Assembly: GCF_001866655.1 (NCBI RefSeq)
Contig: NZ_MLYR01000117.1
Location: 1 to 39,522 of the forward strand
Source of the DNA: Bacillus sp. MUM 116
Lineage (GTDB): Bacteria > Bacillota > Bacilli > Bacillales > Cytobacillaceae
Direction: 5' to 3'
Length of the DNA: 39,522 nucleotides
The translations under genes were made by a program, and so were the position numbers. Under the pieces are notes generated by a model. It had not been told where the DNA came from, did no database searches, and worked only from the letters and a program-made list of their open reading frames with translations. Shown piece after piece: positions 1 to 8,858 of this stretch. Every line of letters begins with the position of its first letter. The stretch's first letter is position 1.

Positions 1-129
1 TTTAATAACTTTTTGTTATACTCTCGGCATATTGAATAAAATTATAAGTTCGGTAACAACCAAAATTGTTAAGGAATAAAAAAGATACAAATATATTTCC
101 CTATAAAGAATTCATTCCCGTGTAAAAGA

Positions 130-403
130 TAAAAAGGTTTAATAAATTAAATATAAATAAACGAATTATATATTTTAGGTAATGAGGATCCCCCCCAATT
201 GTTCATGCTTTTTAAGATAATTAATCGGAAATTTTCCATTTGTTATTTTCTCACTCACTAAAGAAAAATCCCGCAGTTGAAAAGAAAAAAGGAGCAGCAA
301 ATCTAGAAAGTACATTAATACCTAACTCAATTTCCCCCTTAACAGGAAAACTGTGAATTAAGATTACGCAAAATTCGTAAAAACTTAAAGAAATTGAAAG
401 CAT
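130..403 (-). pseudogene. Remnant of a family-3 membrane acyltransferase
   Basis: A GGAGGG ribosome binding site precedes an ATG at 403. The frame reads 50 codons to a TGA at 251-253. It contains an ILIHSFP-like segment and then LSRFAAPFFFSTAGFFFS, which matches the 'SRFAVPFFF..SGYFF' hallmark of acyltransferase-3 (OafA/WecH-type) O-acetyltransferases near their N-terminus. After the stop, similar sequence continues in other frames: a basic 'INYLKKH' stretch near 190-240, then a hydrophobic 'YLKYIIRLFIFNLL' stretch near 120-180. These enzymes are normally about 330-370 residues, so this is a broken gene. Its 3' limit is not clear and may run to the window edge. It probably once acetylated a sugar of the neighbouring polysaccharide or glycosylation system. 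The family call rests on one good motif block. Confidence 0.55.
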
Positions 404-635
404 AATTTCCCTCCAAATATAGACGGCTTTTTTTCTTCAATTTTAAATTGTTCACTTGTTTTAATAGAGAATCCTGAAAGTAAATAATTTTCCCTAATAT
501 AATAATTTAAAAAACACGATTCGATCCTAAGAAATATCCATATTCATTGCCAAAAGTCAAAGAGGCTTCTCTCCAAAAAGCCCGAAATAATAACCTTTTT
601 TCAAAGCCCTAATGGATTTCATAATTTTTTCACTT
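404..635. other. AT-rich spacer without a recognisable gene
   Basis: I see no convincing coding frame. On the minus strand there is a weak hairpin near 557-585 (GGCTT paired with AAGCC, followed by TCTTTG) that could be a poor terminator for the gene fragment upstream. The rest is AT-rich sequence of no visible function. Confidence 0.4.
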
Positions 636-1038
636 TTAGAGATACATACTGTTAAATACAAAAAATTTTTGTCCTAAGAAATTTGTTATTGTGTAAAGAC
701 CCGCTCCTATAAGAATTGATAAGTTTCCAATCATTTTGGGCGTATTTATAAACATTGGCAAAATAAGTTTTGAAACATGAAAACTAAGCCAATAAGACCC
801 ATAATAGCACGCAATAACTACCGCAAGAAATTTCAATAAACTTTTAACTCCTTTTTTTTACTTCGAAAGGTAAACTTTTTATTTAATTTGTAACTTACTA
901 ACATTCCAATGCCATTTCCTAAAAAAGTTGCTGGCCAATAGCTTAATCCAATTATATTAAAAATAAAATATACACTAGATAGACCTACTAATGTATTAAA
1001 GATACCTATCATTAAAAAAGCAATATTTCCCTCTTCAT
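636..1038 (-). pseudogene. Frameshifted GtrA-like flippase
   Basis: Translation pieces together a GtrA-family protein: four short membrane segments, with FLMIGIFNTLVG near the start, SYWPATFLGNGIGMLVSYKLN in the middle and GLYTITNFLGQKFFVF at the end. These proteins are thought to move polyprenyl-phosphate-linked sugars across the membrane. The reading frame breaks twice, each time in a homopolymer. With one more T in the run of six near 1013-1018 and one more A in the run of eight near 852-859, a single protein of about 134 codons would be restored from ATG 1038 to TAA 636. It follows the GtrB and PMT-type genes, forming a three-part glycosylation set with a broken flippase. Sequencing error in homopolymers is the main alternative to true decay. 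Confidence 0.7.
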
Positions 1039-1212
1039 AATTCTTTCAACCCCATCTCTATTAGTACAAGCTAACACTTTGTTAAAAGTTACTTTTGTTG
1101 CTGGAGCAAATGAGGCTGTTTCCCCCCCCCCCTATTTCCACTAATAAACAGATAAAATCCTTAGTGGTCTGAATATAGTTTTTTTCAAAAAGGTTGACAC
1201 AAATAGTATTTT
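1039..1212. other. Spacer with a long C/G homopolymer
   Basis: Between the PMT-type gene and the GtrA remnant. On the minus strand the frame that reads into the GtrA ATG stays open back to the run of eleven G (1122-1132), but the peptide it would encode is not recognisable. No terminator or clear promoter is visible. Confidence 0.4.
1122..1132. repeat. Eleven-base C (minus strand G) homopolymer
   Basis: A run of eleven C on the plus strand in otherwise AT-rich DNA, just upstream of the GtrA remnant. A second run of seven C lies at 190-196 within the acyltransferase remnant. Long G/C tracts in AT-rich genomes are prone to slipped-strand changes, so these may be contingency tracts or simply mutational hotspots. 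Confidence 0.9.
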
Positions 1213-2682
1213 TTAATGTTCAATAATAACTATATTCTTAAAATTCTTAATGACCCTGTAACCAATTTGTTTGGGGATATTATCTAATTTATTTTTTGGG
1301 ATAAGTAATAAGGAATTTTCATTTTTTATAAAGGAGTGAATCCCTCCGCTTGAAGGGTGTAAATTACCATATAATTTAGCAGCCAGTGTATTATCTTGAG
1401 TCCATTCAGGGAAACTGTAAATAATTTTAGAATTGCTTTCAACTTTATCTTCCCCTAAAAAGTATAAAGTACTCTGAATATTGTCTTGTGTTGGGATTGA
1501 AATAGATTTTATTATAGCAAGTTCATAATAAGAAAAGCATAGTAAAGTGATTGCTATTATAATTAATTTATAAATTTGACTATAATTTTTTATTATTTGC
1601 CCCCCTAATATTCCAATTAGTATTGAAAGGGGAGGAAATATGGGAAGTATATACCAATCAAGCTTAGTAGAAGCACATGAAAAGAGTAATATAGGAATAA
1701 ATATCCATAACAATATACCAAGTATTGAGTTTCTCCGCTCAGATAACAAATTTCTCATTTGGCTTTTAAAAGAAAAGGTTAACAATAATAATAGAAAAAC
1801 TAACCAATATCTATACTCAGGTCTTAATAAGCATTCAAGATAGAATAGTTTTCCTTCTTTATGTCCCTCAATAGCAGAAGAACCTCGTTTTAATAGGTCG
1901 TATGTAATCATTTTTTGAAAAAAGGTCCATCCATCATATTGGAATCTAATAAAGCCCCAAATAAGGATGGGAACTAGTGCCGCAATGAATAAAAGAAACC
2001 AATTTTTTAATTTCAACTTTGTTAATTTCCCAGTTACGACTAAATAAACGAATAAAATTATGGGTATACAACCTGCATGCCAACTTTTTGTTAAAAAGGC
2101 CAATGAGAAAGATAAACCAGTTAAATATAACCACTTTAAACTTATATCTGATAAGAGCATACTTATTATTGCAGTAGTAAAAAACATGATAAAAAGAGAA
2201 TCTGCATCACCTGTTCTTGCTCCATGAATTAGTAAATACTGAATACTAGTTGATAATGCCATCATAGAGATTATTGAAGATAGAGAGTCATGTTTATATC
2301 TAGTATACAGACCAATGATTATAATTGTAATTAATGCGAAAATTGCTGAACCTATTCTTAATCCAAATGGAGTAAATCCAACTAATTTATATCCTATTGC
2401 AATGGTCCAAAAACTTAAAGGTGGCTTCAAGTTCCAATAATCAGTTTTATAATCATAAGTGTTCCCTATATAATTTCCGCTTTTTACCATTTCGTAAGCA
2501 CTAACACCATGTCTACCTTCATCAAAGTCATTTATACTTTGCCCTAAGTTGTAAAATAGGTTAACTGAATATATTACGACGATTAAAAAAAAGAATAATA
2601 CATATACCTTATCAATTAATATAGGAACATTAACAAGGCCATTTCTTTTTTCATTTATTGTCTTATTATTTATTAATTCCAT
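1213..2682 (-). CDS. PMT/ArnT-type membrane glycosyltransferase (GT-C)
   Basis: A 489-residue multi-pass protein. The first membrane segment (about 27-45) is followed by the acidic loop motif FDEGRHG (53-59), typical of ArnT/PMT GT-C enzymes, in which the acidic residues serve catalysis. KPPLSFW follows at 86-92, the usual continuation in this family. About ten more membrane segments follow, and a short soluble C-terminal part. Such enzymes transfer a sugar from a polyprenyl-phosphate donor to an acceptor on the outer face of the membrane. The gene starts at an ATG with a GAGGAGA ribosome binding site. It lies 82 bases downstream of a GtrB-like gene that would make the lipid-linked donor, and upstream of a broken GtrA gene. 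The acceptor (teichoic acid, polysaccharide or protein) cannot be told from sequence. Confidence 0.85.
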   Translation of the reverse strand: MELINNKTINEKRNGLVNVPILIDKVYVLFFFLIVVIYSVNLFYNLGQSINDFDEGRHGVSAYEMVKSGNYIGNTYDYKTDYWNLKPPLSFWTIAIGYKLVGFTPFGLRIGSAIFALITIIIIGLYTRYKHDSLSSIISMMALSTSIQYLLIHGARTGDADSLFIMFFTTAIISMLLSDISLKWLYLTGLSFSLAFLTKSWHAGCIPIILFVYLVVTGKLTKLKLKNWFLLFIAALVPILIWGFIRFQYDGWTFFQKMITYDLLKRGSSAIEGHKEGKLFYLECLLRPEYRYWLVFLLLLLTFSFKSQMRNLLSERRNSILGILLWIFIPILLFSCASTKLDWYILPIFPPLSILIGILGGQIIKNYSQIYKLIIIAITLLCFSYYELAIIKSISIPTQDNIQSTLYFLGEDKVESNSKIIYSFPEWTQDNTLAAKLYGNLHPSSGGIHSFIKNENSLLLIPKNKLDNIPKQIGYRVIKNFKNIVIIEH

Positions 2683-2764
2683 TTAAATCTCCTCGTATAT
2701 TGGTATTAAAGATCTCCTTTTCCTATTTAGTCCCTAACGAAAAAACTTACTTTAATATCAAGTT

Positions 2765-3793
2765 TTATCTACTAAGAACTTCATTAAAATTATTTGATAT
2801 GTTTTCTCCATTTCGTTCATTAGCTATTGTTTCGAAATGATTGACATCTATAATATATTTTGGCCTTTTTTTCACTTCATTGAAGATTTTCCCAATATAT
2901 TCACCAATCAATCCAATCCCCATGAGTTGAAATCCTCCAATAAACCAAATTGAAAGCATAATTGAAGTCCATCCGGAAATTGTATGGCCAAGTATTTTTT
3001 CAATAACTGTATATAAACTTGTAAAAATACTTAATATAAATAGGGAAATTCCTAATATAGTTATTATTCGAATTGGCGCAATGCTAAATGAAGTTATGCC
3101 ATCGAATGCAAATGCCAGCATCTTTTTTAATGGGTACTTTGATTCTCCTGCAAATCTTTCATTCCTATTATAATAGACCTTTGTTGATTTAAATCCAATC
3201 AATGGAATTATCCCACGCAAGAAAAGATTGGTTTCCTTAAAATCAACAAGGTGCGTTAAAACACGCTTACTCAGTAGCCTATAATCAGCATGATTATAAA
3301 TTATATTTACCCCCATAAATCCCATTATTTTGTAAAAGGTCTGTGCAGTATTTCTTTTAAAAAAGGTATCTGTTTTCCTTTGTCTTCTAACTCCATATAC
3401 AACTTCATAACCTTCTGCATACTTTTGGATAAATTCTTCAATTGCATTAACATCATCCTGAAGATCGGCATCAATTGAAATTACACAATCAGCATTTTCC
3501 CTCGCCGTGTGTAACCCTGCCAATAATGCATTCTGATGACCAACATTTCGGGCAAGTTTTAATCCCTTGACATATTGGTTGTTTTGATTTAATTCCTCAA
3601 TAATTCCCCATGTCCGATCTTTACTCCCATCATCGACAAATAGGATAGAACTTTTCAAAGAAATAGCGTTTTTGATAATTAAGTTGTCTACAACTTCTGT
3701 AAGTCTTTTTGCAGTTTCGTATAATACAGCCTCTTCGTTATAACATGGTACAACAATCGTTAAAATCGGTGAATTTCCGTTTACTATATACAA
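2765..3793 (-). CDS. Polyprenyl-phosphate glycosyltransferase (GtrB/DPM1-like)
   Basis: A family-2 glycosyltransferase of 342 residues that loads a sugar from a nucleotide onto undecaprenyl phosphate. The GT-A domain shows TIVVPCYNEE near the start, VDDGS (about 53-57) and the metal-binding DADLQDD (108-114). Two C-terminal membrane helices (about 240-265 and 275-305) follow, as in GtrB/CsbB/YkcC proteins. I chose the TTG at 3793 because GGGGGG lies seven bases upstream; starting at 3868 would translate through a terminator hairpin and add 25 unrelated residues. It begins just downstream of that terminator, so this gene and the PMT-type gene form a unit separate from the genes before it, perhaps expressed partly by read-through. 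Its lipid-linked product is the expected donor for the PMT-type enzyme. Confidence 0.9.
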   Translation of the reverse strand: MYIVNGNSPILTIVVPCYNEEAVLYETAKRLTEVVDNLIIKNAISLKSSILFVDDGSKDRTWGIIEELNQNNQYVKGLKLARNVGHQNALLAGLHTARENADCVISIDADLQDDVNAIEEFIQKYAEGYEVVYGVRRQRKTDTFFKRNTAQTFYKIMGFMGVNIIYNHADYRLLSKRVLTHLVDFKETNLFLRGIIPLIGFKSTKVYYNRNERFAGESKYPLKKMLAFAFDGITSFSIAPIRIITILGISLFILSIFTSLYTVIEKILGHTISGWTSIMLSIWFIGGFQLMGIGLIGEYIGKIFNEVKKRPKYIIDVNHFETIANERNGENISNNFNEVLSR

Positions 3794-3827
3794 ATTAATA
3801 CCCCCCTTAAAACCTTTATCCAAAAAG

Positions 3828-3865
3828 AAAAAAGGAGTAGCATTTGATTTATCTACTCCTTTTTT
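3828..3865 (-). terminator. Intrinsic terminator, probably bidirectional
   Basis: Inverted repeat GGAGTAG / CTACTCC (3834-3840 and 3853-3859) with a 12-base loop, flanked by six A and six T that extend the stem and give a U-run on either strand. It follows the membrane-protein gene ending at 3907 and precedes the GtrB-like gene. Confidence 0.85.
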
Positions 3866-3906
3866 CACTACACTTTATTTAGCTAATTTCCCTAAATTCC
3901 CCTATA

Positions 3907-5064
3907 CTATGAAACCTGCTTTTTTAATTGACCCCATTGTTGTACTTTCAAAAAGTCATTATCGCAAAGAATTCGTAAGGAAAGAATTAAAAGTAATAGG
4001 TATTCTGTAGTAAAGTAACGATCGACTTCCTGGCTAGGAAATAGTAAGAAGTAAACAATCATTACCCCTATAGTGAATACAATCAGATGACTGTAAACAG
4101 CGTTTATATTTTTAATATTTGTAACCATCAAACCAACCAAGCCCATAGCTATGAAGTAAATAATATGCGTATTTAATACAGCAATCCCATTCGAAATTAA
4201 TACCCTAAAATAATCACCCATACTTAGTTGCACAGTAACTTCCGCAGGCCGAGCTATAAAATGAAGAAAGCTTATTGTAAATTGTGTTTTCCAGCCATAC
4301 GAATGTTCTAAAATACTTATTGAAAAATATATAATCGCCGATAAAATTAAAAAACTCAACGTTTGATAAAATTTCAGACGATATTCTTTAGGAGCTAATA
4401 ATCCAAAATAAAGGAATAAAGCACCAGAAATTATTAAATTATCAGGCCTAATTGCGATAGATAAAGCTAATAGGACTCCTGGTAATATTTTTAACTTTTT
4501 ATTTAGCACTAAAAACAGTGAAAGCAATATAATAAAAGCCGATAAGGTGTCCGGTGTGTTTCTCCCGGCTATTAAAATAAAGGGCTGACAAACCATTAAA
4601 AGCGAAAGTATAATTATTCCCAGATAACCCCTATTTAGTTTACTTATAAATAAAAAGAGAAGGATTGAAATACCTAAAAAAGAAAGAACAGAAATAATAT
4701 TAATGGCGGTCACAATCCCAAATCCTAATTTATGAATAACATAAATTAAAGATATGTATAATGGCTTAACTTTATAGTAGTTTAACTGCTGATAAAATGA
4801 TTCACTATCTTTCAGCATTTCTTGCCCAAGTTCTCCTGAAATAAAACCATCATAGACAGCTTTAGGTAAGACACTTTCTACAGTTTTGAAAGTTTCATCA
4901 TGGATTTTTTCTTTGCTACTTTGTTCTATCGAAATGGTAGCAGCAGTATAGGGAATTAAATCATAGGTATAATAAGGTTTTAAAAAGCTGTATGCTGACA
5001 AACATAAAATTAGTATAAAATAGGTTATTTTAATTCCTTTCTTAAACAAAAATTTGTAATTCAC
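3907..5064 (-). CDS. Polytopic membrane protein, possible GT-C glycosyltransferase
   Basis: 385 residues with a first membrane helix at about 12-30, a soluble loop of roughly 75 residues, then eight or nine further helices. The architecture (first helix, large outer loop with acidic residues, then a helical bundle including GRNTPDTLSAF near 170) resembles GT-C enzymes, but I see no diagnostic motif. The start is GTG with GGGGGG nine bases upstream. The gene lies 35 bases after the deacetylase-like gene and ends just before a strong terminator, so these two genes are likely one transcript. A lipid-linked sugar transferase or a polysaccharide-handling membrane protein are both plausible; function is not established. 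Confidence 0.7.
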   Translation of the reverse strand: MNYKFLFKKGIKITYFILILCLSAYSFLKPYYTYDLIPYTAATISIEQSSKEKIHDETFKTVESVLPKAVYDGFISGELGQEMLKDSESFYQQLNYYKVKPLYISLIYVIHKLGFGIVTAINIISVLSFLGISILLFLFISKLNRGYLGIIILSLLMVCQPFILIAGRNTPDTLSAFIILLSLFLVLNKKLKILPGVLLALSIAIRPDNLIISGALFLYFGLLAPKEYRLKFYQTLSFLILSAIIYFSISILEHSYGWKTQFTISFLHFIARPAEVTVQLSMGDYFRVLISNGIAVLNTHIIYFIAMGLVGLMVTNIKNINAVYSHLIVFTIGVMIVYFLLFPSQEVDRYFTTEYLLLLILSLRILCDNDFLKVQQWGQLKKQVS

Positions 5065-5099
5065 TATTCGTTTCCCCCCACATCATGTTAAGCTCTTTC

Positions 5100-6272
5100 T
5101 TAAATAACATTTACATTTAAATCAGAATTGTATATTATTTCTTTCAGTTTCGGCAATTTATCTAATAGTCTAAAATTTGTTAAGTTATTACTATCTAACG
5201 TTATTTTTTCCAAATTTATAAAGTACTGTATTCCATCTAAATTAGAAATTTCTTTTTTGCTCAAATCTAATTCTTTTATAGAACATAAATCCGCAATTAA
5301 AATCCAATTCGCAGTTGAATTTGAAATTAATACCTTGACATATTTTTCAAAATTCGGATCAATAAATGTTGCTACCCCAGAAATCTCAGATGTTGTATAA
5401 AATGCTAAGCCCATTCTTTTTGCTTGATCAATTATTTCTTGTAAGGTTTCCGGAGTTATTCTCCAAGTTCCTGATTTTTTTGATTCTTCTCCCCAACTAT
5501 AATCTTCCCAATTAATTTCTTTAGGTAAAATTGAATGGCAAGTTAAAATTAAATTTCTTCCAGTCTTTTTAGCTAACTTCATCATTTTTTTTAGATAAAA
5601 GAGGTTAACCGAATAATATCCATCCAAACAAATGGAAGGGGCAAAGCCACTATGATTAAATGAAATTAAGTTATCATTATGTAGATGGCCTCTGACAATT
5701 TTAAAATACCTCGGAACTAATTCTTTGATATATTGTTCATTAAATAAAGAGTGGGGAAATGCAAAAGTTACTGGTCTTTTAAAACCTTCTAATGTTTTGG
5801 AATGCCTTTGGCTTTTCATCCATTTGTTAAGAGATTCAATTTCATTTTCTATCCAGCCATTCATTCCAAATTTGTTTGAATACTCTGTTGCCTTTTTATG
5901 AGAAAAACTATGATGGGCAATTTCATGTCCCTTTGATTGTAGTTCTAATAACATATCGATTTCCTTTTGAGTATGCTCCCGTTTTCCCTCAAAATGATGA
6001 AATGCATTGATATTAAAGGTGACTTTAACATTGTTATCTTCAAAAATTCCCTTCCCATATTTATACCAGTCATAGATTCTAAAACTATCATCAAATGAAA
6101 AGGCAATCCCTGGCCTATCCAAGTATTGCGGCATGCTATTTATTTTTTTGGTTTTTTCTCTTGGAATATGATTCTTCATGTTTCTATATAAGTAACACCA
6201 GTATCTCCATGCATAATAATTATTTATTAAAGAATAAAACTTTCTAAAGAACATCCCTATAAATCTAGACAT
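5100..6272 (-). CDS. Polysaccharide-deacetylase-like protein with leucine-rich C-terminus
   Basis: 390 residues. The N-terminal two thirds are NodB-like: FSFDD (58-62) carries the metal and catalytic aspartates, and HHSFSH (120-125) supplies the H-S-x-x-H zinc ligands. A later FAFPHS block stands where the family's third motif lies, though it deviates from the usual R-x-P-G form. The last 70 residues contain internalin-like leucine-rich units (LDLSKKEISNL, LEKITLDSNNLTNF, LPKLKEI). No signal peptide or membrane helix is visible. The start is ATG with AGGGGTGAGG. The gene follows the eps operon terminator. It may remove acetyl groups from a sugar precursor or act as an uncharacterised carbohydrate esterase. 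Confidence 0.75.
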   Translation of the reverse strand: MSRFIGMFFRKFYSLINNYYAWRYWCYLYRNMKNHIPREKTKKINSMPQYLDRPGIAFSFDDSFRIYDWYKYGKGIFEDNNVKVTFNINAFHHFEGKREHTQKEIDMLLELQSKGHEIAHHSFSHKKATEYSNKFGMNGWIENEIESLNKWMKSQRHSKTLEGFKRPVTFAFPHSLFNEQYIKELVPRYFKIVRGHLHNDNLISFNHSGFAPSICLDGYYSVNLFYLKKMMKLAKKTGRNLILTCHSILPKEINWEDYSWGEESKKSGTWRITPETLQEIIDQAKRMGLAFYTTSEISGVATFIDPNFEKYVKVLISNSTANWILIADLCSIKELDLSKKEISNLDGIQYFINLEKITLDSNNLTNFRLLDKLPKLKEIIYNSDLNVNVI

Positions 6273-6316
6273 TATGTCCTCACCCCTAATCTGTTACTAT
6301 TTTCCCATTAAATGAT

Positions 6317-6349
6317 AAAAAAAAAGAGAAGGCAAGGAAAGCCATCTCT
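6317..6349 (-). terminator. Strong intrinsic terminator ending the eps operon
   Basis: On the minus strand AGAGATGGC and GCCTTCTCT form a nine-position stem with one mismatch and a seven-base loop, followed by nine U. It lies 30 bases after the flippase stop codon, so it closes the transcript that starts at the eps promoter near 32300. Confidence 0.9.
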
Positions 6350-6378
6350 TCCATTATTATTTTTAAAATATTTCTTGG

Positions 6379-7932
6379 TTATACTGCTTTAACTTTTTTT
6401 GAAAGTTTTTTTTCTATAAAACCAGAAAATATCTTACTTATAACAGATTTTAAATATTTAAATTCTGCGCTTTTATAGAAAATAGCACTATAAATGAAAT
6501 TAGGGATTATTAAGCAGATAATTCCCCTTAAAATTAAAGCAAAAAAACTATGTCCTGCTACCAAGGAATTACAAACTACTGTTGTAATGAAGCATACAAG
6601 AACTGTTAAAATAGCATAATATCCATATTTAACAAAATATAGGAGTGCCTTTTTCTTGAAAACATGTTTATAAACAAAAAACGGCTGTGTCCATAGTACT
6701 GTTGCAATGGTGCTAATCGTAGTCCCCATAAATATACCCGCTAACCCGTAAAACTTTAGCAAAAATAAAGATGATAATAAATTAATTCCTCCCTCAATAA
6801 GAGGAGCATATTTATCTTGAACAAATAATCCTGCTTTATTTTTAAATGTTGAAATGGCAGCTCGCATTCCATCTAAATAAAAGTTTATTAAAATAAAAAC
6901 AAATGCTAAATGATTTAATAGATACTGTTTCCCTAGCCACCAGCTAATAAAAGGTTCTAATAAGTTATATAAAAAGATTGCACAAAATGAATAAATCCAA
7001 AAGTTAACCAAGTAAGATACCTTAAATATTGAGTAATTTTTTTCATTGCTTTCGGTTGCAATGAGATTCCCTACACTAGCGCCAATCCCACCTAATATAG
7101 GGCCAACCAAAGCAGATAGTTGTTGGGTAATCATTGTATAGTTAGAATATAGACCTACAGTTGCTACACTGATAAAGGAGGAAATTAGGATATTATCAGT
7201 ACCAAAAACTAAGTATCCTCCTATATTGTGCAAAAACATTGCCTTTACGTTTTTAACTAGGTCTTCCTTTACATCAGAATCAATTTTATATTTTATGTTA
7301 GTTTTGATATAAGAGTATCTTTTATTAACAATTCTCCCATTGATAATATTCTGAAGTACATAAACCAAAAGCTCAATTGACAGATATAGGATATAATTTT
7401 TTGTAACTAATAGGATTATGATTCGTGCCACTGCTGTTGTAATTTGAAAAAGTAAATTCATCCTAGCCAACACGTATCCTCTTTGATCCGCATTAATCAG
7501 TGACCACTTATGAGCATTTAAATAAGAAATCATATTCTTTGCAACAAATAAAAAGTATATAATCGAAAGATTTGCTATCGCACTTCCATTTTTCATTAAA
7601 TGGCCCATAAAAGGAAATAAAGCAATACTTATTACTAAGATGATTAACGCTAAGATACCATATGCCTTTTTATATAACTGTACAAGCGCTATAATTTTAC
7701 TTTGATTGTTTTCAGCCAAGGGCTTATAAAGGTTATAAACAATGCTAATGCCAATTCCACCTTCAACAAGAGCCATAATGGACAAAACATTTGTTAATAA
7801 CCCATTAATACCTAAATAATCTGTTCCAAGACTATCTAAAAAAATCTTTCTTGAGACAAAGCCCAGTAATATAATAATAATTTGGGATAAAATGCTAATA
7901 AATATATTTTTAATTGAATGGTTTATACGCAT
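6379..7932 (-). CDS. Oligosaccharide-unit flippase (Wzx/EpsK-like)
   Basis: A 517-residue protein with about 12-14 membrane helices and the opening pattern of the polysaccharide-synthesis (MOP) superfamily: KNIFISILSQIIIILLGF, then SRKIFLDSLGTDYLGINGL. Such proteins move undecaprenyl-diphosphate-linked repeat units to the outer face before polymerisation. The start is ATG 7932 with AAAAAGGATAAGAAT upstream. It is the last gene before the operon terminator and is preceded by a glycosyltransferase pseudogene. EpsG (polymerase), EpsA/EpsB (chain length) and this protein complete a Wzy-type assembly line. Confidence 0.9.
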   Translation of the reverse strand: MRINHSIKNIFISILSQIIIILLGFVSRKIFLDSLGTDYLGINGLLTNVLSIMALVEGGIGISIVYNLYKPLAENNQSKIIALVQLYKKAYGILALIILVISIALFPFMGHLMKNGSAIANLSIIYFLFVAKNMISYLNAHKWSLINADQRGYVLARMNLLFQITTAVARIIILLVTKNYILYLSIELLVYVLQNIINGRIVNKRYSYIKTNIKYKIDSDVKEDLVKNVKAMFLHNIGGYLVFGTDNILISSFISVATVGLYSNYTMITQQLSALVGPILGGIGASVGNLIATESNEKNYSIFKVSYLVNFWIYSFCAIFLYNLLEPFISWWLGKQYLLNHLAFVFILINFYLDGMRAAISTFKNKAGLFVQDKYAPLIEGGINLLSSLFLLKFYGLAGIFMGTTISTIATVLWTQPFFVYKHVFKKKALLYFVKYGYYAILTVLVCFITTVVCNSLVAGHSFFALILRGIICLIIPNFIYSAIFYKSAEFKYLKSVISKIFSGFIEKKLSKKVKAV

Positions 7933-7999
7933 ATTCTTATCCTTTTTATGAATTCATTTAAATAATTTTTGAAATAATTTGACTATCGTATGAAAGGTC

Positions 8000-8858
8000 T
8001 TAAATATCATGCACATTGGTGCCATTCGGCACCTCACCAATGTATTTATTTTTCACCGGAGACTTTTCTTCTGCCTTTTGTAAGAACCATTCATATTCTA
8101 TATCAATATATCCAATATCAATTGCCTGGTAACCACAGTTAGCTAAGTCAAATGATAAGACTGTTGCGGTGGGACCAAAGGCAATAAAACTAATTTTGAT
8201 TTATCTTGTTTTTTTACCTCATCCAAAATCTCATTATATTTTGTAAAAGCATTAATGGACGGACAAATTATTCTTGTTAACGAACGAGTATTGTTAAATA
8301 AATTATTTCCAACACCCAACCTGCTTTTAGCACCTTCAACTATAACAACCTCTCTATTTGCCCACAATTTTTTAAACTTTTTAAAACACTCACCTGTTTT
8401 ACCTTTATCTATCTGATCAATATATAAGCGTGTTAGCTGTGTATCGTAATATTCTTATTTCATATCTAACATCCTATATTTTTTGCTCCGATTTCCTTTA
8501 AGATAGGTGAGCCAATACTTTCTAGACTTTTCTGTACACCAATCTACATTTTTAAATACATTTGGGATACAGACTATATGCTTTTCTTGCTTACTCTTAA
8601 TTATTTGTCTCAATCGGAATTGCAGCTCAGAATTGTAAGGTTGAAATAAAAGGCTTTCGCCATTCATTAATGCAAATTCCCCATCACCAAATCTGCTTAC
8701 AGATATCCTTTCACTAACGATACGATTTAATGTTTCATCAGTAGAATGAACATTCTTGGCGGCTTAATAAATTTTTTTATTAAAAAATTATAAATTCCTA
8801 AAACACTTCCGCTGATTTTAAGCACTTGGTAATATAATGTTAATAGAATTGCTTTCAT
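8000..8858 (-). pseudogene. Broken GT-D (DUF1792-type) glycosyltransferase
   Basis: The gene starts with a good ribosome binding site (GGAGAAAAG) and an ATG at 8858 that overlaps the previous stop as ATGA. The true protein has to be stitched from three frames. After about 35 residues a frameshift near 8760 leads to ISVSRFGDGEFALMNG and FQPYNSEL..RL. A TAA at 8455-8457 interrupts the frame, which then continues in the same frame with LWANREVVIVEG and SRLGVGNNLF. A second frameshift near 8180 leads to FGPTATVLSFDLANCGYQAIDIG and IDIEYEWF, ending at 8000. RFGDGEF, SRLGVGN and GPTATVL are hallmarks of the GT-D fold family. Three separate lesions, not all in homopolymers, argue for real loss of function, so one sugar of the repeat unit may have been dropped. 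Confidence 0.85.

Noticed and set aside
1191..1215. Plus-strand TTGACA followed by AT-rich sequence as a promoter
   Set aside because: No plus-strand gene follows, and the -10 match is poor.
1640..1843. Plus-strand open frame of 67 codons
   Set aside because: It lies antisense within the PMT-type gene, has no ribosome binding site and no recognisable product. The other plus-strand frames in the window are likewise antisense shadows.
3794..3868. Longer N-terminus of the GtrB-like protein
   Set aside because: Those codons coincide with the terminator hairpin and give residues unlike the family; the TTG at 3793 has a fine ribosome binding site.
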